Below are positions 14,441 to 22,417 of a stretch of DNA of 36,141 nt, in pieces. The DNA is taken from positions 1 to 36,141 of the forward strand of contig VXMU01000049.1 in assembly GCA_009840945.1 (NCBI GenBank), in the 5' to 3' direction. The position numbers were made by a program, and so were the translations under genes. This stretch comes from Chloroflexota bacterium (lineage in GTDB: Bacteria > Chloroflexota > Dehalococcoidia > UBA2979). Position 1 is the first letter of the stretch. Each line of letters begins with the position of its first letter. The notes below the pieces were generated by a model. It worked only from the letters and a program-made list of their open reading frames with translations. It was not told the DNA's origin and did not search any database.

Positions 14441-16945
14441 CTACCCCGCCACCAGGTTGATCAGTCGTCCCGGCACGTAGATGACGCGCTGCGGCTCCTT
14501 GCCGCCCAGCGCGGCGGCCACGCGCTCGCTGGCGTCCGCCAGCGCCCGCACCTCCGCCTCGTCGGCGTCGGGTGCGACCTGCAGGCGGTCGCGGAGCCGC
14601 CCGTTGACCTGCACGACCAGCTCGACGGTCTCGCGTGCGGTGAGCGACGCGTCGACGGCGGGCCACGCTTGCTGGTGCACGGAGTAGGGCTGGCCCAGGC
14701 GCTCCCACAGCTCCTCGGCGAAGTGGGGGCAGATCGGCGCGAGCATGAGCGCGAACAACCGCAGCGCCCCGTTCCACGACTCCTCGTGGACGGGGCCCTC
14801 GTCGCGCAGCCGCGCGAGGCTGTTCGTCAGCTCCATGAGGGCGGCGACGGCGGTGTTCATCTGGAAGCGGTCGAGGTCCGCCGTCACACGCTCCAGCGTG
14901 CGGTGCGCCTCCTGCAGCGGCGCCAGTGCGTTGGCGGCGTCCGCGGCGGCCGAGGCGTCCACCTCGCCCGCCACGAGCGACCACGCGCGCCGCAGCCACC
15001 TCGCGACGCCCACGATGCCGTCGACGTCGTACGGCCCGCCCTGGTCCCATGGGCCGAGGAAGATGAGGTACGCCCGGAACGCGTCGGCGCCCCAGCGCTC
15101 CACCTGGTCGTCGGGCGGGACGACGTTGCCGCGTGACTTCGACATGCGGCGGCCGTCCGGGCCGAGGATCTGGCCCTGCGCGAAGTAGCGTGTGAACGGC
15201 TCATCGTCGGGCACGAGGCCGGCGTCGCGCGCGGCCTTGTAGAAGAACCGCGCGTACAGCAGGTGCATCGTCGCGTGCTCGCTGCCGCCGGTGTACTGGT
15301 CCACAGGCAGCCACATGTCGGCGATCTCGCGGTCGATGGCGAAGTCGGCGTCCTGCGGGTCGGCGTAGCGCATGAAGTACCACGACGAGCACATGAAGGT
15401 GTCCATCGTGTCCGTCTCGCGCCGCGCCGGCTCATCGCACTCGGGGCACGGGGTGTGCACGAACTCCTCGGACAGCGCGAGCGGCGACTGGCCCGTCGGC
15501 CGGAACTCGACGTCGTACGGGAGCTCGATGGGGAGCTGGTCGTCGGGCACGGGCACGGTGCCGCACGAGTTGCAGTAGACGATCGGGATCGGCGCACCCC
15601 AGTAGCGCTGGCGCGAGATCAGCCAGTCGCGCAACCGGTACTGCACCTTCGGGCCGCCCCAGCCGTTGGCGTCGAGGTGCTCCGTGATGGCCCCCTTCGC
15701 CTCGTCCGAGGGCGTCCCGTCGAACTGCCCGGAGTTCACGAGCACGCCCGGCTCCAGGTACGCCTGCGTGAGCGGCTCGCCGTCCCAGTCCTCGGGCGCG
15801 ATCACCACGGGGATGGGCAGCCCGAACAGCTCGGCGAATTCGAAGTCGCGGTCGTCGTGCGCGGGCACGCCCATGACCGCGCCCGTGCCGTACGTGGCGA
15901 GCACGTAGTCCGCGATCCAGATCGGGACGCGCTCGCCCGTGAGACGGTTGACGCAGTACGAGCCCGTGAAGACGCCCGTCTTGTCGCGATCGGTCGACTG
16001 CCGCTCCAGCTCCGAGGCGCGGAGCGACGCCTGCACGTATGCCTCGACCTCCTCGCGGTGCTCCTCGGTGGTGAGCTCGGCGACGAGCCGGTGCTCGGGG
16101 GCGAGCACCATAAAGGTCACGCCGTGGAGCGTGTCCGGGCGGGTGGTGAAGACGCGGATCTCGTCCGTGCCGTCCGAGGTCGGCTGTTCGAGGGCGAACG
16201 ATGCCTCGGAACCCTCGGAGCGGCCGATCCAGTTGCGCTGCATGAGCTTGACGTGGTCGGGCCACTCCATCTCTTCGTTGGCGAGCAGCTCGTCGGCGTA
16301 GGCGGTGATGCGGAAGAACCACTGCTCCATCGTGCGCTGCCCGACCAGGTCGCCGCAGCGCTCGCAGCGGCCGTCCTCGACCTGCTCGTTGGCGAGCACG
16401 GTGGCGCACTGCGGGCACCAGTTCACGGCCGCGCCGTCGCGGTAGGCCAGGCCCTGTTCGTAGAGCTTGAGGAACCACCACTGCGTCCAGCGGTAGTAGT
16501 CCGGGGCGCTGGTGTTGACCTCGCGCTCCCAGTCGAACATCGCGCCCATGCGCTTCAGCTGGCCGCGCATGCGCTCGATGTTCCCGTCGGTCCAGTCCTT
16601 GGGGTGCGTGCCGCGCGCGATCGCGGCGTTCTCGGCGGGCAGGCCGAAGGCGTCGAAGCCCATCGGGAACAGCACGTTGGCGCCGTTCATCCGCCGGAAG
16701 CGGGCGATGGTGTCCGAGGGCGCCATCGCGAACCAGTGGCCGATGTGCAGGTCGCCCGAGGTGTAGGGCAGCATCGTGAGGTGGTACCAGTTGTCCCGGC
16801 CCGGCATCTGGTCCGGGGTGCGGTACAGGTCCGTCTCGGCCCAGCGCTGCTGCCAGCGCGCCTCGACGGCGAGGGGGTCGTAGCGGTCGGCGTCGTCGCG
16901 GCCGTCGCCGGAGGTGTCGGAGGGTGCCTGCTCCTGGGTCGTCAT
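14441..16945 (-). CDS. leuS: Leucyl-tRNA synthetase
   Basis: 834 residues, normal bacterial LeuRS. The HIGH motif is GDLHIGHWFAM at about 65-75, the KMSKS motif is RRMSKSRGNVV at about 598. The CP1 editing domain is present (VFTTRPDTLHGVTFMVLAPE and GVPAHDDRDFEFAELFGLP), so mischarged tRNA can be hydrolysed. A zinc-ribbon-like element NWCPQCATVLAN...CERCG precedes it, and a second (YCNSCGTVP ... CPECDEP) is also visible. The C-terminal anticodon-binding part and final VNGRLRDRLQV domain are complete. The ATG at 16945 is preceded by a promoter whose -10 is buried in a perfect palindrome (16995-17012), suggesting specific control. Confidence 0.97.
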   Translation of the reverse strand: MTTQEQAPSDTSGDGRDDADRYDPLAVEARWQQRWAETDLYRTPDQMPGRDNWYHLTMLPYTSGDLHIGHWFAMAPSDTIARFRRMNGANVLFPMGFDAFGLPAENAAIARGTHPKDWTDGNIERMRGQLKRMGAMFDWEREVNTSAPDYYRWTQWWFLKLYEQGLAYRDGAAVNWCPQCATVLANEQVEDGRCERCGDLVGQRTMEQWFFRITAYADELLANEEMEWPDHVKLMQRNWIGRSEGSEASFALEQPTSDGTDEIRVFTTRPDTLHGVTFMVLAPEHRLVAELTTEEHREEVEAYVQASLRASELERQSTDRDKTGVFTGSYCVNRLTGERVPIWIADYVLATYGTGAVMGVPAHDDRDFEFAELFGLPIPVVIAPEDWDGEPLTQAYLEPGVLVNSGQFDGTPSDEAKGAITEHLDANGWGGPKVQYRLRDWLISRQRYWGAPIPIVYCNSCGTVPVPDDQLPIELPYDVEFRPTGQSPLALSEEFVHTPCPECDEPARRETDTMDTFMCSSWYFMRYADPQDADFAIDREIADMWLPVDQYTGGSEHATMHLLYARFFYKAARDAGLVPDDEPFTRYFAQGQILGPDGRRMSKSRGNVVPPDDQVERWGADAFRAYLIFLGPWDQGGPYDVDGIVGVARWLRRAWSLVAGEVDASAAADAANALAPLQEAHRTLERVTADLDRFQMNTAVAALMELTNSLARLRDEGPVHEESWNGALRLFALMLAPICPHFAEELWERLGQPYSVHQQAWPAVDASLTARETVELVVQVNGRLRDRLQVAPDADEAEVRALADASERVAAALGGKEPQRVIYVPGRLINLVAG

Positions 16946-16994
16946 GGGTGCTGCCTGGTTCCCGTCACGCCGGCCCGCCCCGGCGGCGCGTCTC

Positions 16995-17028
16995 CGTTCG
17001 ATCGTACGAACGCTCGCACGACCGTCAA
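16995..17028 (-). promoter_or_regulatory. leuS promoter with -10 inside a palindromic operator
   Basis: On the minus strand TTGACG (17023-17028), a 16-bp spacer and TACGAT (17001-17006) form the promoter. The -10 is exactly the centre of an 18-bp inverted repeat, CGTTCG-6 bp-CGAACG (16995-17012). A repressor on this site would occlude RNA polymerase. Which protein binds is unknown. Confidence 0.55.
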
Positions 17029-17056
17029 CCGCGCCCGCCGTGAAGCCCCTCGCGCG

Positions 17057-17236
17057 CTACAGCGCGACGAGGATGAGCACGACGAGGATCGGCACGCCCG
17101 CCGAGACGAGGAGGAGCAGCCGTCGCGCCTCCCGCAGGCGGGCCTGCGGCTCGCGCGTGCCGAGCGCGCGGCGCATCTGCCACAGCGTGAGCAGCACGTA
17201 GAGGGCGAAGAGCGCGACCAGCGCCTGTATCAGCAC
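17057..17236 (-). CDS. Small two-helix membrane protein (59 aa)
   Basis: A GTG at 17236 opens a 59-codon frame ending in TAG at 17057. Residues 2-19 (LIQALVALFALYVLLTLW) and 40-59 (LLLLVSAGVPILVVLILVAL) are two hydrophobic helices joined by a strongly basic loop (MRRALGTREPQARLREARR), giving a hairpin with the loop in the cytoplasm. It starts 9 nt after the PQQ dehydrogenase stop, so the two are probably cotranscribed. The SD is weak (GGCGGG directly upstream). No family recognised. The two-helix layout and operon position support it being real; its role is unknown. Confidence 0.55.
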   Translation of the reverse strand: MLIQALVALFALYVLLTLWQMRRALGTREPQARLREARRLLLLVSAGVPILVVLILVAL

Positions 17237-17245
17237 CCCGCCATG

Positions 17246-18688
17246 CTACGGCACGATCCGCAGCACCGCGCCGCCGAACGTCAGCACGTAGACCTCGCCA
17301 TCCGCGTCCGTGCCGAGCGACGCGACCTCGGCGGGCAGCCGGTCGAGCTCGACGATCGCCCCACCATCGACGGGCATCGCCCACAGCCGCCCGCTGCAGT
17401 AGTCGGCGAACAGGTAGTGCCCGACCAGCGCCGGGATCGCCTCCCCCCGGTACACGACGCCGCCTGTCACCGAGCAGCCGAGGTTGTGGCCGTACTCCGC
17501 GACAGGGAGCACCGTGCCCCTCGCATCGCACCCCTCCTCGGGCTGGAAGCAGCGGGTGCCTTCGAGAATGTTCCAGCCGTAGTTCCCGCCCGGCTCGATG
17601 CGGTCGATCTCCTCGACCTCGCGCTGCCCGACGTCGGCGGCCCACAGGTCGCCCGTCACCGGGTCGAACGCCATGCGCCACGGGTTGCGCAGCCCGTACG
17701 CCCAGATCTCCGGCCTAGCCCCCTGGATGCCGAGGAACGGGTTCCCGGCGGGGATCGCGTACGGCGCGCGCTCTGCGGCGAACCGCACGTCGATGCGGAT
17801 GATGGCGCCGAGGAGCGTCGCGAGGTTCTGGCCGTGCCCCCTCGGGTCACCCCCGGAGCCGCCGTCGCCGTAGCCGAGGTAGAGCATGCCGTCCGGCCCG
17901 AAGCGGATCGCACCCCCGTTGTGGTTCGAGTAGGGCTGCTCCACCTCGAGGATCACGAGCTCCGAGCCGGGCTCCACCCGCAGCGGGTCGCCGGGGTCGA
18001 CCGTGAAGCGCGCGAGCCGCGTCATACGCGGGGTGCCCCGCACCGAGTAGTAGACCCAGAGGTGGCCGGTCTCATCGAACCGCGGGTCGAGGGCGACGCT
18101 GAGCAGCCCCTCCTCGTTCCCCACCCTCGAGACCTGCTCGCTGATGTCGAGCAGCTCGACGGCGTCGTCGCCGTCCGGGTGCAGCACGAGGATGCGCCCC
18201 TCCTGCTCGGCGACGAACAGCCCCGGCCCGGAGCCCGCGGGTCCCACCGGGTACGCGCCGACCTCGATCGGCCGGTCGAACTCGCGACCGCCGAACACCT
18301 CCTCGAGGCGCACGGCGAGCGGCTCCGCGGTGGGCCGAGGAGTCGCCGTCGCGTCGGGCGTCGCGGTCGCGGCGGTCGTTGCTTCCGCGGGCGGCGAGGT
18401 GGGCTCGGGCGAAGCTGTGGCCTCGGGTGTCGCGGGTGCGGGGCCGGTCGTGGCGGTAGCAGTCGGGCGCGCGGGCGCGGTCGCCTCGGCGGTGGCGGTC
18501 GGGGAAGTCTCCACCGGGGTTGCGGCGGCGGTGCCCGTGGCTGTGGTCGTCGCCGTCGAGGTGGCCGTCGCGACGCGCACCGGTACGGGGCTCCCATCGT
18601 CGTCGTCGAAGCAGGCGACGCCCGCCGCCGCGATGGCGGCGAGCAGGGCGAGCACCAGCAGCGTGCGCAAGCCTCGGACGTGGTGCAT
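17246..18688 (-). CDS. PQQ-dependent sugar dehydrogenase-like lipoprotein
   Basis: 480 residues. The signal peptide ends in a lipobox AAAGVAC (Cys about 26), followed by a long linker of Thr/Ala/Pro repeats (about 35-122) that would hold the catalytic domain off the membrane. The rest is a six-bladed propeller of the soluble glucose/aldose-sugar-dehydrogenase type: GLFVAEQEGRILVL, NEEGLLSVALDPRF, YSNHNGGAIRFGPDGMLYLG, YGDGGSGGDPRGHGQN, IWAYGLRNPWRMAFDP, DLWAADVGQREVEEID, GGNYGWNILEG. These carry the catalytic His and the PQQ/Ca-binding residues of the family. It likely oxidises aldoses or related compounds outside the cytoplasmic membrane. ATG 18688 is chosen over the longer open frame because it starts the signal peptide. 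Confidence 0.9.
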   Translation of the reverse strand: MHHVRGLRTLLVLALLAAIAAAGVACFDDDDGSPVPVRVATATSTATTTATGTAAATPVETSPTATAEATAPARPTATATTGPAPATPEATASPEPTSPPAEATTAATATPDATATPRPTAEPLAVRLEEVFGGREFDRPIEVGAYPVGPAGSGPGLFVAEQEGRILVLHPDGDDAVELLDISEQVSRVGNEEGLLSVALDPRFDETGHLWVYYSVRGTPRMTRLARFTVDPGDPLRVEPGSELVILEVEQPYSNHNGGAIRFGPDGMLYLGYGDGGSGGDPRGHGQNLATLLGAIIRIDVRFAAERAPYAIPAGNPFLGIQGARPEIWAYGLRNPWRMAFDPVTGDLWAADVGQREVEEIDRIEPGGNYGWNILEGTRCFQPEEGCDARGTVLPVAEYGHNLGCSVTGGVVYRGEAIPALVGHYLFADYCSGRLWAMPVDGGAIVELDRLPAEVASLGTDADGEVYVLTFGGAVLRIVP

Positions 18689-18777
18689 GGGTCGATCCCG
18701 GCGGGCGGAGCGGTGCGTCGAGGGTAGCACCGCGCGGGCGCTCGCCACGCCAGCGCGGGACTGCGGCGGCGGCGCTG

Positions 18778-20970
18778 CTACCCCTCGGCGGGTTCGACGC
18801 GGAGGTCGGGCAGCCACTCCAGCCAGGACGGCAGGTACCAGTTGCGTCCGCCCAGCAGCTCCATGCTCGCCGGCACCAGCACGGACCGCACCAGCGTCGC
18901 GTCGAGGAACACCGCGACAGCGAGGCCGAAGCCGACCTGCTGGTTGATGATCGTCTGCCCGGATGCGAACGCGCCGAACACCGCGACCATGATCAGCGCC
19001 GCGCCCGTGATCATGCCGGCCGTCTCGCGCAGCCCGTACGCGACCGCCTCGGCGTTGTCGCCGGTCTCGTCGTAGCGCTCGCGCACGCGGCTGAGCAGGA
19101 AGACGTGGTAGTCCATCGAGAGCCCGAAGAGCACGGTGAACAGGAAGAGCGGGATCCACACGTCGATCACGTCGGCGTGCTGGAACCCGAACAGGTCCGT
19201 CGCCACCCCCTTCTGGAACACCAGCACGAGGATCCCGTACGACGCGCCCACCGAGAGCAGGTTCATGAACACGGCCTTGAGCGGGATCACGATCGAGCGG
19301 AACACCAGCATCAGCACGATGAAGCTGAACCCCAGCACGAACGCGAACACGATCGGCGTGTAGCGGTCGGTGATCGCGAAGACGTCGCTGGCGATGGAGC
19401 TGATGCCGCCGACCGTGACCGTCGCCGGTACGCCCTCGAACGCGGCGGGCACGAGCTCGTCGCGGATCAGGTTCACCGCCTCGACGGTCGCGGGGCTGCT
19501 CGGCTCGCCCGGCAGCACGACGCGCATCAGCGCGAGGTCGCCGGCCGGGTTCGTCTCGATGACCGGCTCGGCCGGCGAGACGCCCTCAAGCGAGGCGACG
19601 AGCCGCGCCGCCGCGGCCTGCACCTGCGGGTCGGTCGGGTCGCCGTCGATGACGATCTCGACGGGATTCGCGACGCCGAAGGAGAGCGTGGGGTTGGCCT
19701 CGAGCGCCTCGAAGGCCGCGCGCGTGCGTGCGCCCTCGGGCAGCTTGTCGACGCCGTTCACCCCGGTCTGGATCTGGAAGTAGAAGACCGTCGCGACCAC
19801 CATCGGGATCCCGACGGCGAGCAGGCCGACCACCGGGAAGCGCATGACGAGCGCCGTCGTCACGTCCCAGAACCCGCCACCCGAGTGCTCCTCGCCCGAC
19901 GAGCGGTCGACGCGGCCCCGGCCGAAGAACGGAACCGCGAGCCGGTTCACCCGCGGCCCGAGCAGCATGAGCACCGCCGGCAGGAGCGTCAGCGTGGCGG
20001 CCAGCTCGGCGATGACGACGAGCACGGCTCCGAGGCCGAGCGAGCGGAAAAACCCCATCGGCACGATGAACAGCCCAAGCACGGCGATCACCACCGTGAC
20101 CCCGCTGAACAGCACCGTCCGGCCCGCCGTCGCGCCCGTGCGCTCGACCGCGTCTGCGACGGAGAGACCTCGGCCCAGCTCCTCGCGGAACCGCGAGATC
20201 ATGATCAGCGAGTAGTCGATGCCGACCGCGAGGCCGATCATCGTGATCATCAGCGTGACGAAGAACACCAGCTCGTAGACCTGCCCGATCAGCGCGGCAG
20301 CGCCGAGGGCAATCACGATCGCGACGATCGCCAGCCCGATCGGCACCAGCGCCGCAACGACCGCACCGAAGAGCACGAGCAGGATGAGGAGCGCGACGGG
20401 GACGCCGAACCGCTCGCCCTGCTCCAGGTCATGCACCGCGTACTCGTTCATCTCGAACGAGCTGCTGGCCGAGCCGACGATGAGCACGCGGAACCCGTCG
20501 TCCGCCGTCACCTCGTCGATGGCGTGGAAGATCTCCTCGACGTTGCGCTCCGCCTCCGCGAGCGTCCCGGTGAGCAGGAGCGGCATGAGGGTGGTCCTGC
20601 GGTCCTCGGAGACGAGACGCGGGTCGGGCAGCAGGAAGTAGTGGAAGCCCTCCGCGACCACGTCCTTGCCGAGGGCCGTGATCGCGGCGAACACCTCGTT
20701 GGCCTTCGCGGCGAAGGCCGGGTCGTCCACGGTGAGCGCGTCCGACTGGAGCACGACGATCTCGCGCGGCGCCTGCGTGCTCGGGAAGCGCGCCGCCAGC
20801 AGTTCGCGCGTGTCCTCGGATTCGAATCCGCTGGAGAGCCGCAGCTCCGTCGTCGTGGCGCTGTCGAGGAGCTGCCCGCTCAGCCCGAGCGCGACGACGA
20901 CGGCCACCACCCACAGGCCGATCGTGACCCACGGCCTGCGCGAGCTGATCCGGGCGAGTGCGTCGGTCAC
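18778..20970 (-). CDS. MmpL/RND-superfamily exporter
   Basis: 730 residues. An N-terminal helix (WVTIGLWVVAVVVALGLSG) and a large periplasmic loop are followed by five helices including VGIDYSLIMISRFREELGRG. The second half repeats this plan, with GLSMDYHVFLLSRVRERYDE. The paired Asp-Tyr motifs in helices 4 and 10 are the proton-relay residues of MmpL-type RND transporters, so this exports lipids or other hydrophobic molecules using the proton gradient. At 730 residues it is shorter than mycobacterial MmpL3 but normal for actinobacterial or chloroflexal MMPL proteins. GTG start at 20970, weak SD. It lies 90 nt upstream of the PQQ dehydrogenase gene on the same strand. Substrate unknown. Confidence 0.93.
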   Translation of the reverse strand: MTDALARISSRRPWVTIGLWVVAVVVALGLSGQLLDSATTTELRLSSGFESEDTRELLAARFPSTQAPREIVVLQSDALTVDDPAFAAKANEVFAAITALGKDVVAEGFHYFLLPDPRLVSEDRRTTLMPLLLTGTLAEAERNVEEIFHAIDEVTADDGFRVLIVGSASSSFEMNEYAVHDLEQGERFGVPVALLILLVLFGAVVAALVPIGLAIVAIVIALGAAALIGQVYELVFFVTLMITMIGLAVGIDYSLIMISRFREELGRGLSVADAVERTGATAGRTVLFSGVTVVIAVLGLFIVPMGFFRSLGLGAVLVVIAELAATLTLLPAVLMLLGPRVNRLAVPFFGRGRVDRSSGEEHSGGGFWDVTTALVMRFPVVGLLAVGIPMVVATVFYFQIQTGVNGVDKLPEGARTRAAFEALEANPTLSFGVANPVEIVIDGDPTDPQVQAAAARLVASLEGVSPAEPVIETNPAGDLALMRVVLPGEPSSPATVEAVNLIRDELVPAAFEGVPATVTVGGISSIASDVFAITDRYTPIVFAFVLGFSFIVLMLVFRSIVIPLKAVFMNLLSVGASYGILVLVFQKGVATDLFGFQHADVIDVWIPLFLFTVLFGLSMDYHVFLLSRVRERYDETGDNAEAVAYGLRETAGMITGAALIMVAVFGAFASGQTIINQQVGFGLAVAVFLDATLVRSVLVPASMELLGGRNWYLPSWLEWLPDLRVEPAEG

Positions 20971-21404
20971 CGGGTCGTTCCACCTCGCACGCGGGGATGT
21001 CGAGGAGGCCGCGGTCGGCCTGCCCTGAGGGTAGCGAGTACCACGTTGTGGCTCACGGCGCTCGTCGAATCGGGACCCTGCACGCTGGGGTGCGATTGCC
21101 GAGACGTAACGGCGGGCGAGCCGGAGGCCTGCCGGTCACCTTCGTGGGCCGTGCTCATTAAGAACTCGTCAGCGGTCGCCATCAGGAAACTGTCATGTTG
21201 GTCAGTCTTTGCGAGCTGAGAATATCACGTCCGCCATCTCGCGCTCTCCGATCCCATGCCAGGATGTGGGGATTGGTCGTCTCCGGATTGGGCCGGGCCG
21301 CCCGCTTCCCATGGTCGCCATGACGCCGTAAGGCTCCAGCACAACGACGCCCGGGGGCGTTGCGGACCGAACCGGCTCCAGTCACGCTCCCAGAACGACC
21401 GCGG

Positions 21405-21445
21405 ATAGTCACAAGGCATTACGTGGCATAACCACAATAGTCACA
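21405..21445. repeat. Pair of 9-bp direct repeats upstream of the secreted-protein gene
   Basis: ATAGTCACA occurs at 21405-21413 and 21437-21445, start to start 32 bp, i.e. three helical turns, in the locally AT-rich promoter region of the gene at 21537. The spacing puts both copies on one face of the DNA, as for an activator or repressor binding site. Confidence 0.45.
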
Positions 21446-21456
21446 CAGTCGTAACG

Positions 21457-21479
21457 CGGGTACTGGCATCATGTACCCG
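21457..21479. promoter_or_regulatory. Inverted repeat upstream of the secreted-protein gene
   Basis: CGGGTAC, 9 bp, GTACCCG: perfect 7-bp arms 58 bp before the ATG at 21537. It could be an operator or a leader hairpin. Confidence 0.45.
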
Positions 21480-21536
21480 GCTCTCTCGCCGGAGGGATCG
21501 AGGTTCCCTGGAATCGCCATCAGGAGGGCAGCTGTG

Positions 21537-22253
21537 ATGGACCGTACAGCGAAGTTGCGCGTGGGTGGGGCGGCCCTGGCGCTGGCCGCCGCCCTCGCCC
21601 TGGCCTGGGCCGCGCCGGGCGTCGCACACGCCGACGATGCCCCGAGCGCGAGGTTCCACGTCACCAGCGAGGCTGCCACACTCACCAATGACGACGGCGA
21701 AGAGATCAGTGCCACCATTATCTCGACTGTCGTGAACATGGACTTCGGCGACGCCCTGCTGTCAGCCGGGATCGATCCGTCTTCCATCACCGTCACGGTG
21801 GATGGCGTCCCACTGGACTGGACCAAGCTCGCCTTCACGTTCAATCACGAGCGCCTGAGCGTCACCATCGAGGAGTGGCGGGTGGGTACCGTCCCCCCGG
21901 AGGAGCTCAATCAGAGGCGATCCGGCAACGTCAGCGTCTCCTACGTCCCGCCGGCGGACGCCGGCGACGAGCGGCTCCGCTACGCAAGCGGCAGCGATGT
22001 CGGGGCCTTCGCGGTGCACGCCTCGGTCATCATCGACCCTACCATCGCAGACGCCGTGGGCTTCGTCGTGCCCGCTCAGCCCAGCACCGTGACCGCGACC
22101 ATTCGCGGCAACGCCTCGCCGACGAAGAGCCAGACCGTCGTGCTCGAACCCGCGGGAGCTGGCGACGCCGACACGTCCGCCCCGACCGGCCAGGACCTCA
22201 CGGACATCGTGGGACGGATCTGCCAGCAGTTGGGCGGCAGCAACTGCCGGTGA
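21537..22253 (+). CDS. Secreted protein of unknown function (238 aa)
   Basis: The ATG at 21537 with AGGAGGG 8 nt upstream starts a clear Sec signal peptide: MDRTAKLR, a hydrophobic core (GGAALALAAALALAWAA) and AHADD as the cleavage site. The mature chain of about 205 residues is rich in Thr, Val and Asp with alternating hydrophobics (FHVTSEAATLTNDDGEEISA, GNVSVSYVPP, AVHASVIIDPTIADAVGFVV), consistent with beta-sandwich folds. The only two cysteines are near the C-terminus (ICQQLGGSNC), suitable for one disulfide. I do not recognise the family. It is followed by a hairpin and then by another secreted modular protein on the same strand, so both may serve the cell surface. Confidence 0.75.
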   Translation: MDRTAKLRVGGAALALAAALALAWAAPGVAHADDAPSARFHVTSEAATLTNDDGEEISATIISTVVNMDFGDALLSAGIDPSSITVTVDGVPLDWTKLAFTFNHERLSVTIEEWRVGTVPPEELNQRRSGNVSVSYVPPADAGDERLRYASGSDVGAFAVHASVIIDPTIADAVGFVVPAQPSTVTATIRGNASPTKSQTVVLEPAGAGDADTSAPTGQDLTDIVGRICQQLGGSNCR

Positions 22254-22327
22254 TCGGCCGCAGGCCAGGGTGTGAGACGCCCGTGCCGCCCAATCCGCAC
22301 GCCGAGCACTGAACGGTGGAAACCATG

Positions 22328-22354
22328 ACAGCCGGCGACGGGGTCGCCGGCTGT
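22328..22354 (+). terminator. Perfect 11-bp hairpin between two secreted-protein genes
   Basis: ACAGCCGGCGA and TCGCCGGCTGT pair perfectly around the loop CGGGG. It lies 75 bp after the stop of the 238-residue gene and 64 bp before the ATG of the next gene. No T-run follows, so it may be a GC-type terminator or an mRNA stability/attenuation element. Confidence 0.55.
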
Positions 22355-22417
22355 TCGCACACGGGCCCGCCCCGGGGCGCACGCAGCGCCGCGGCACTTC
22401 GGACGAGGGTTGACAGG

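Larger units (their letters stand above)
20971..21536. other. Divergent intergenic region, about 565 bp
   Basis: Between the exporter gene and the secreted-protein gene. GC content dips in places (e.g. 21160-21240 and 21400-21470). Short open frames on the minus strand (about 75 residues) have no SD and no recognisable product. The right end holds a repeated 9-mer and an inverted repeat, listed separately. No RNA gene was recognised. Confidence 0.6.

Noticed and set aside
18340-18600. Possible DNA satellite in the Thr/Ala/Pro coding stretch of the PQQ dehydrogenase and in the TP tail near 11570-11690
   Set aside because: These are ordinary low-complexity linkers and tails of exported proteins, not separate repeats with a conserved unit.
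15263-18727. A very long open frame (about 1,150 codons) on the plus strand, opposite leuS and the PQQ dehydrogenase gene
   Set aside because: It is antisense to two certain genes, is very rich in Arg/Val/Asp/His and has no domain. High GC in third codon positions removes stop codons from the opposite frame.
18520-21219. An approximately 900-codon plus-strand frame opposite the MmpL exporter
   Set aside because: Its composition (runs of H, D, R, Q, E) and its exact cover of the exporter mark it as a mirror frame; no SD and no motif.
21182-21437. Short minus-strand frames in the exporter/secreted-protein intergenic region
   Set aside because: Two alternative frames of about 70-75 codons exist, neither with an SD, hydrophobic pattern or recognisable motif.
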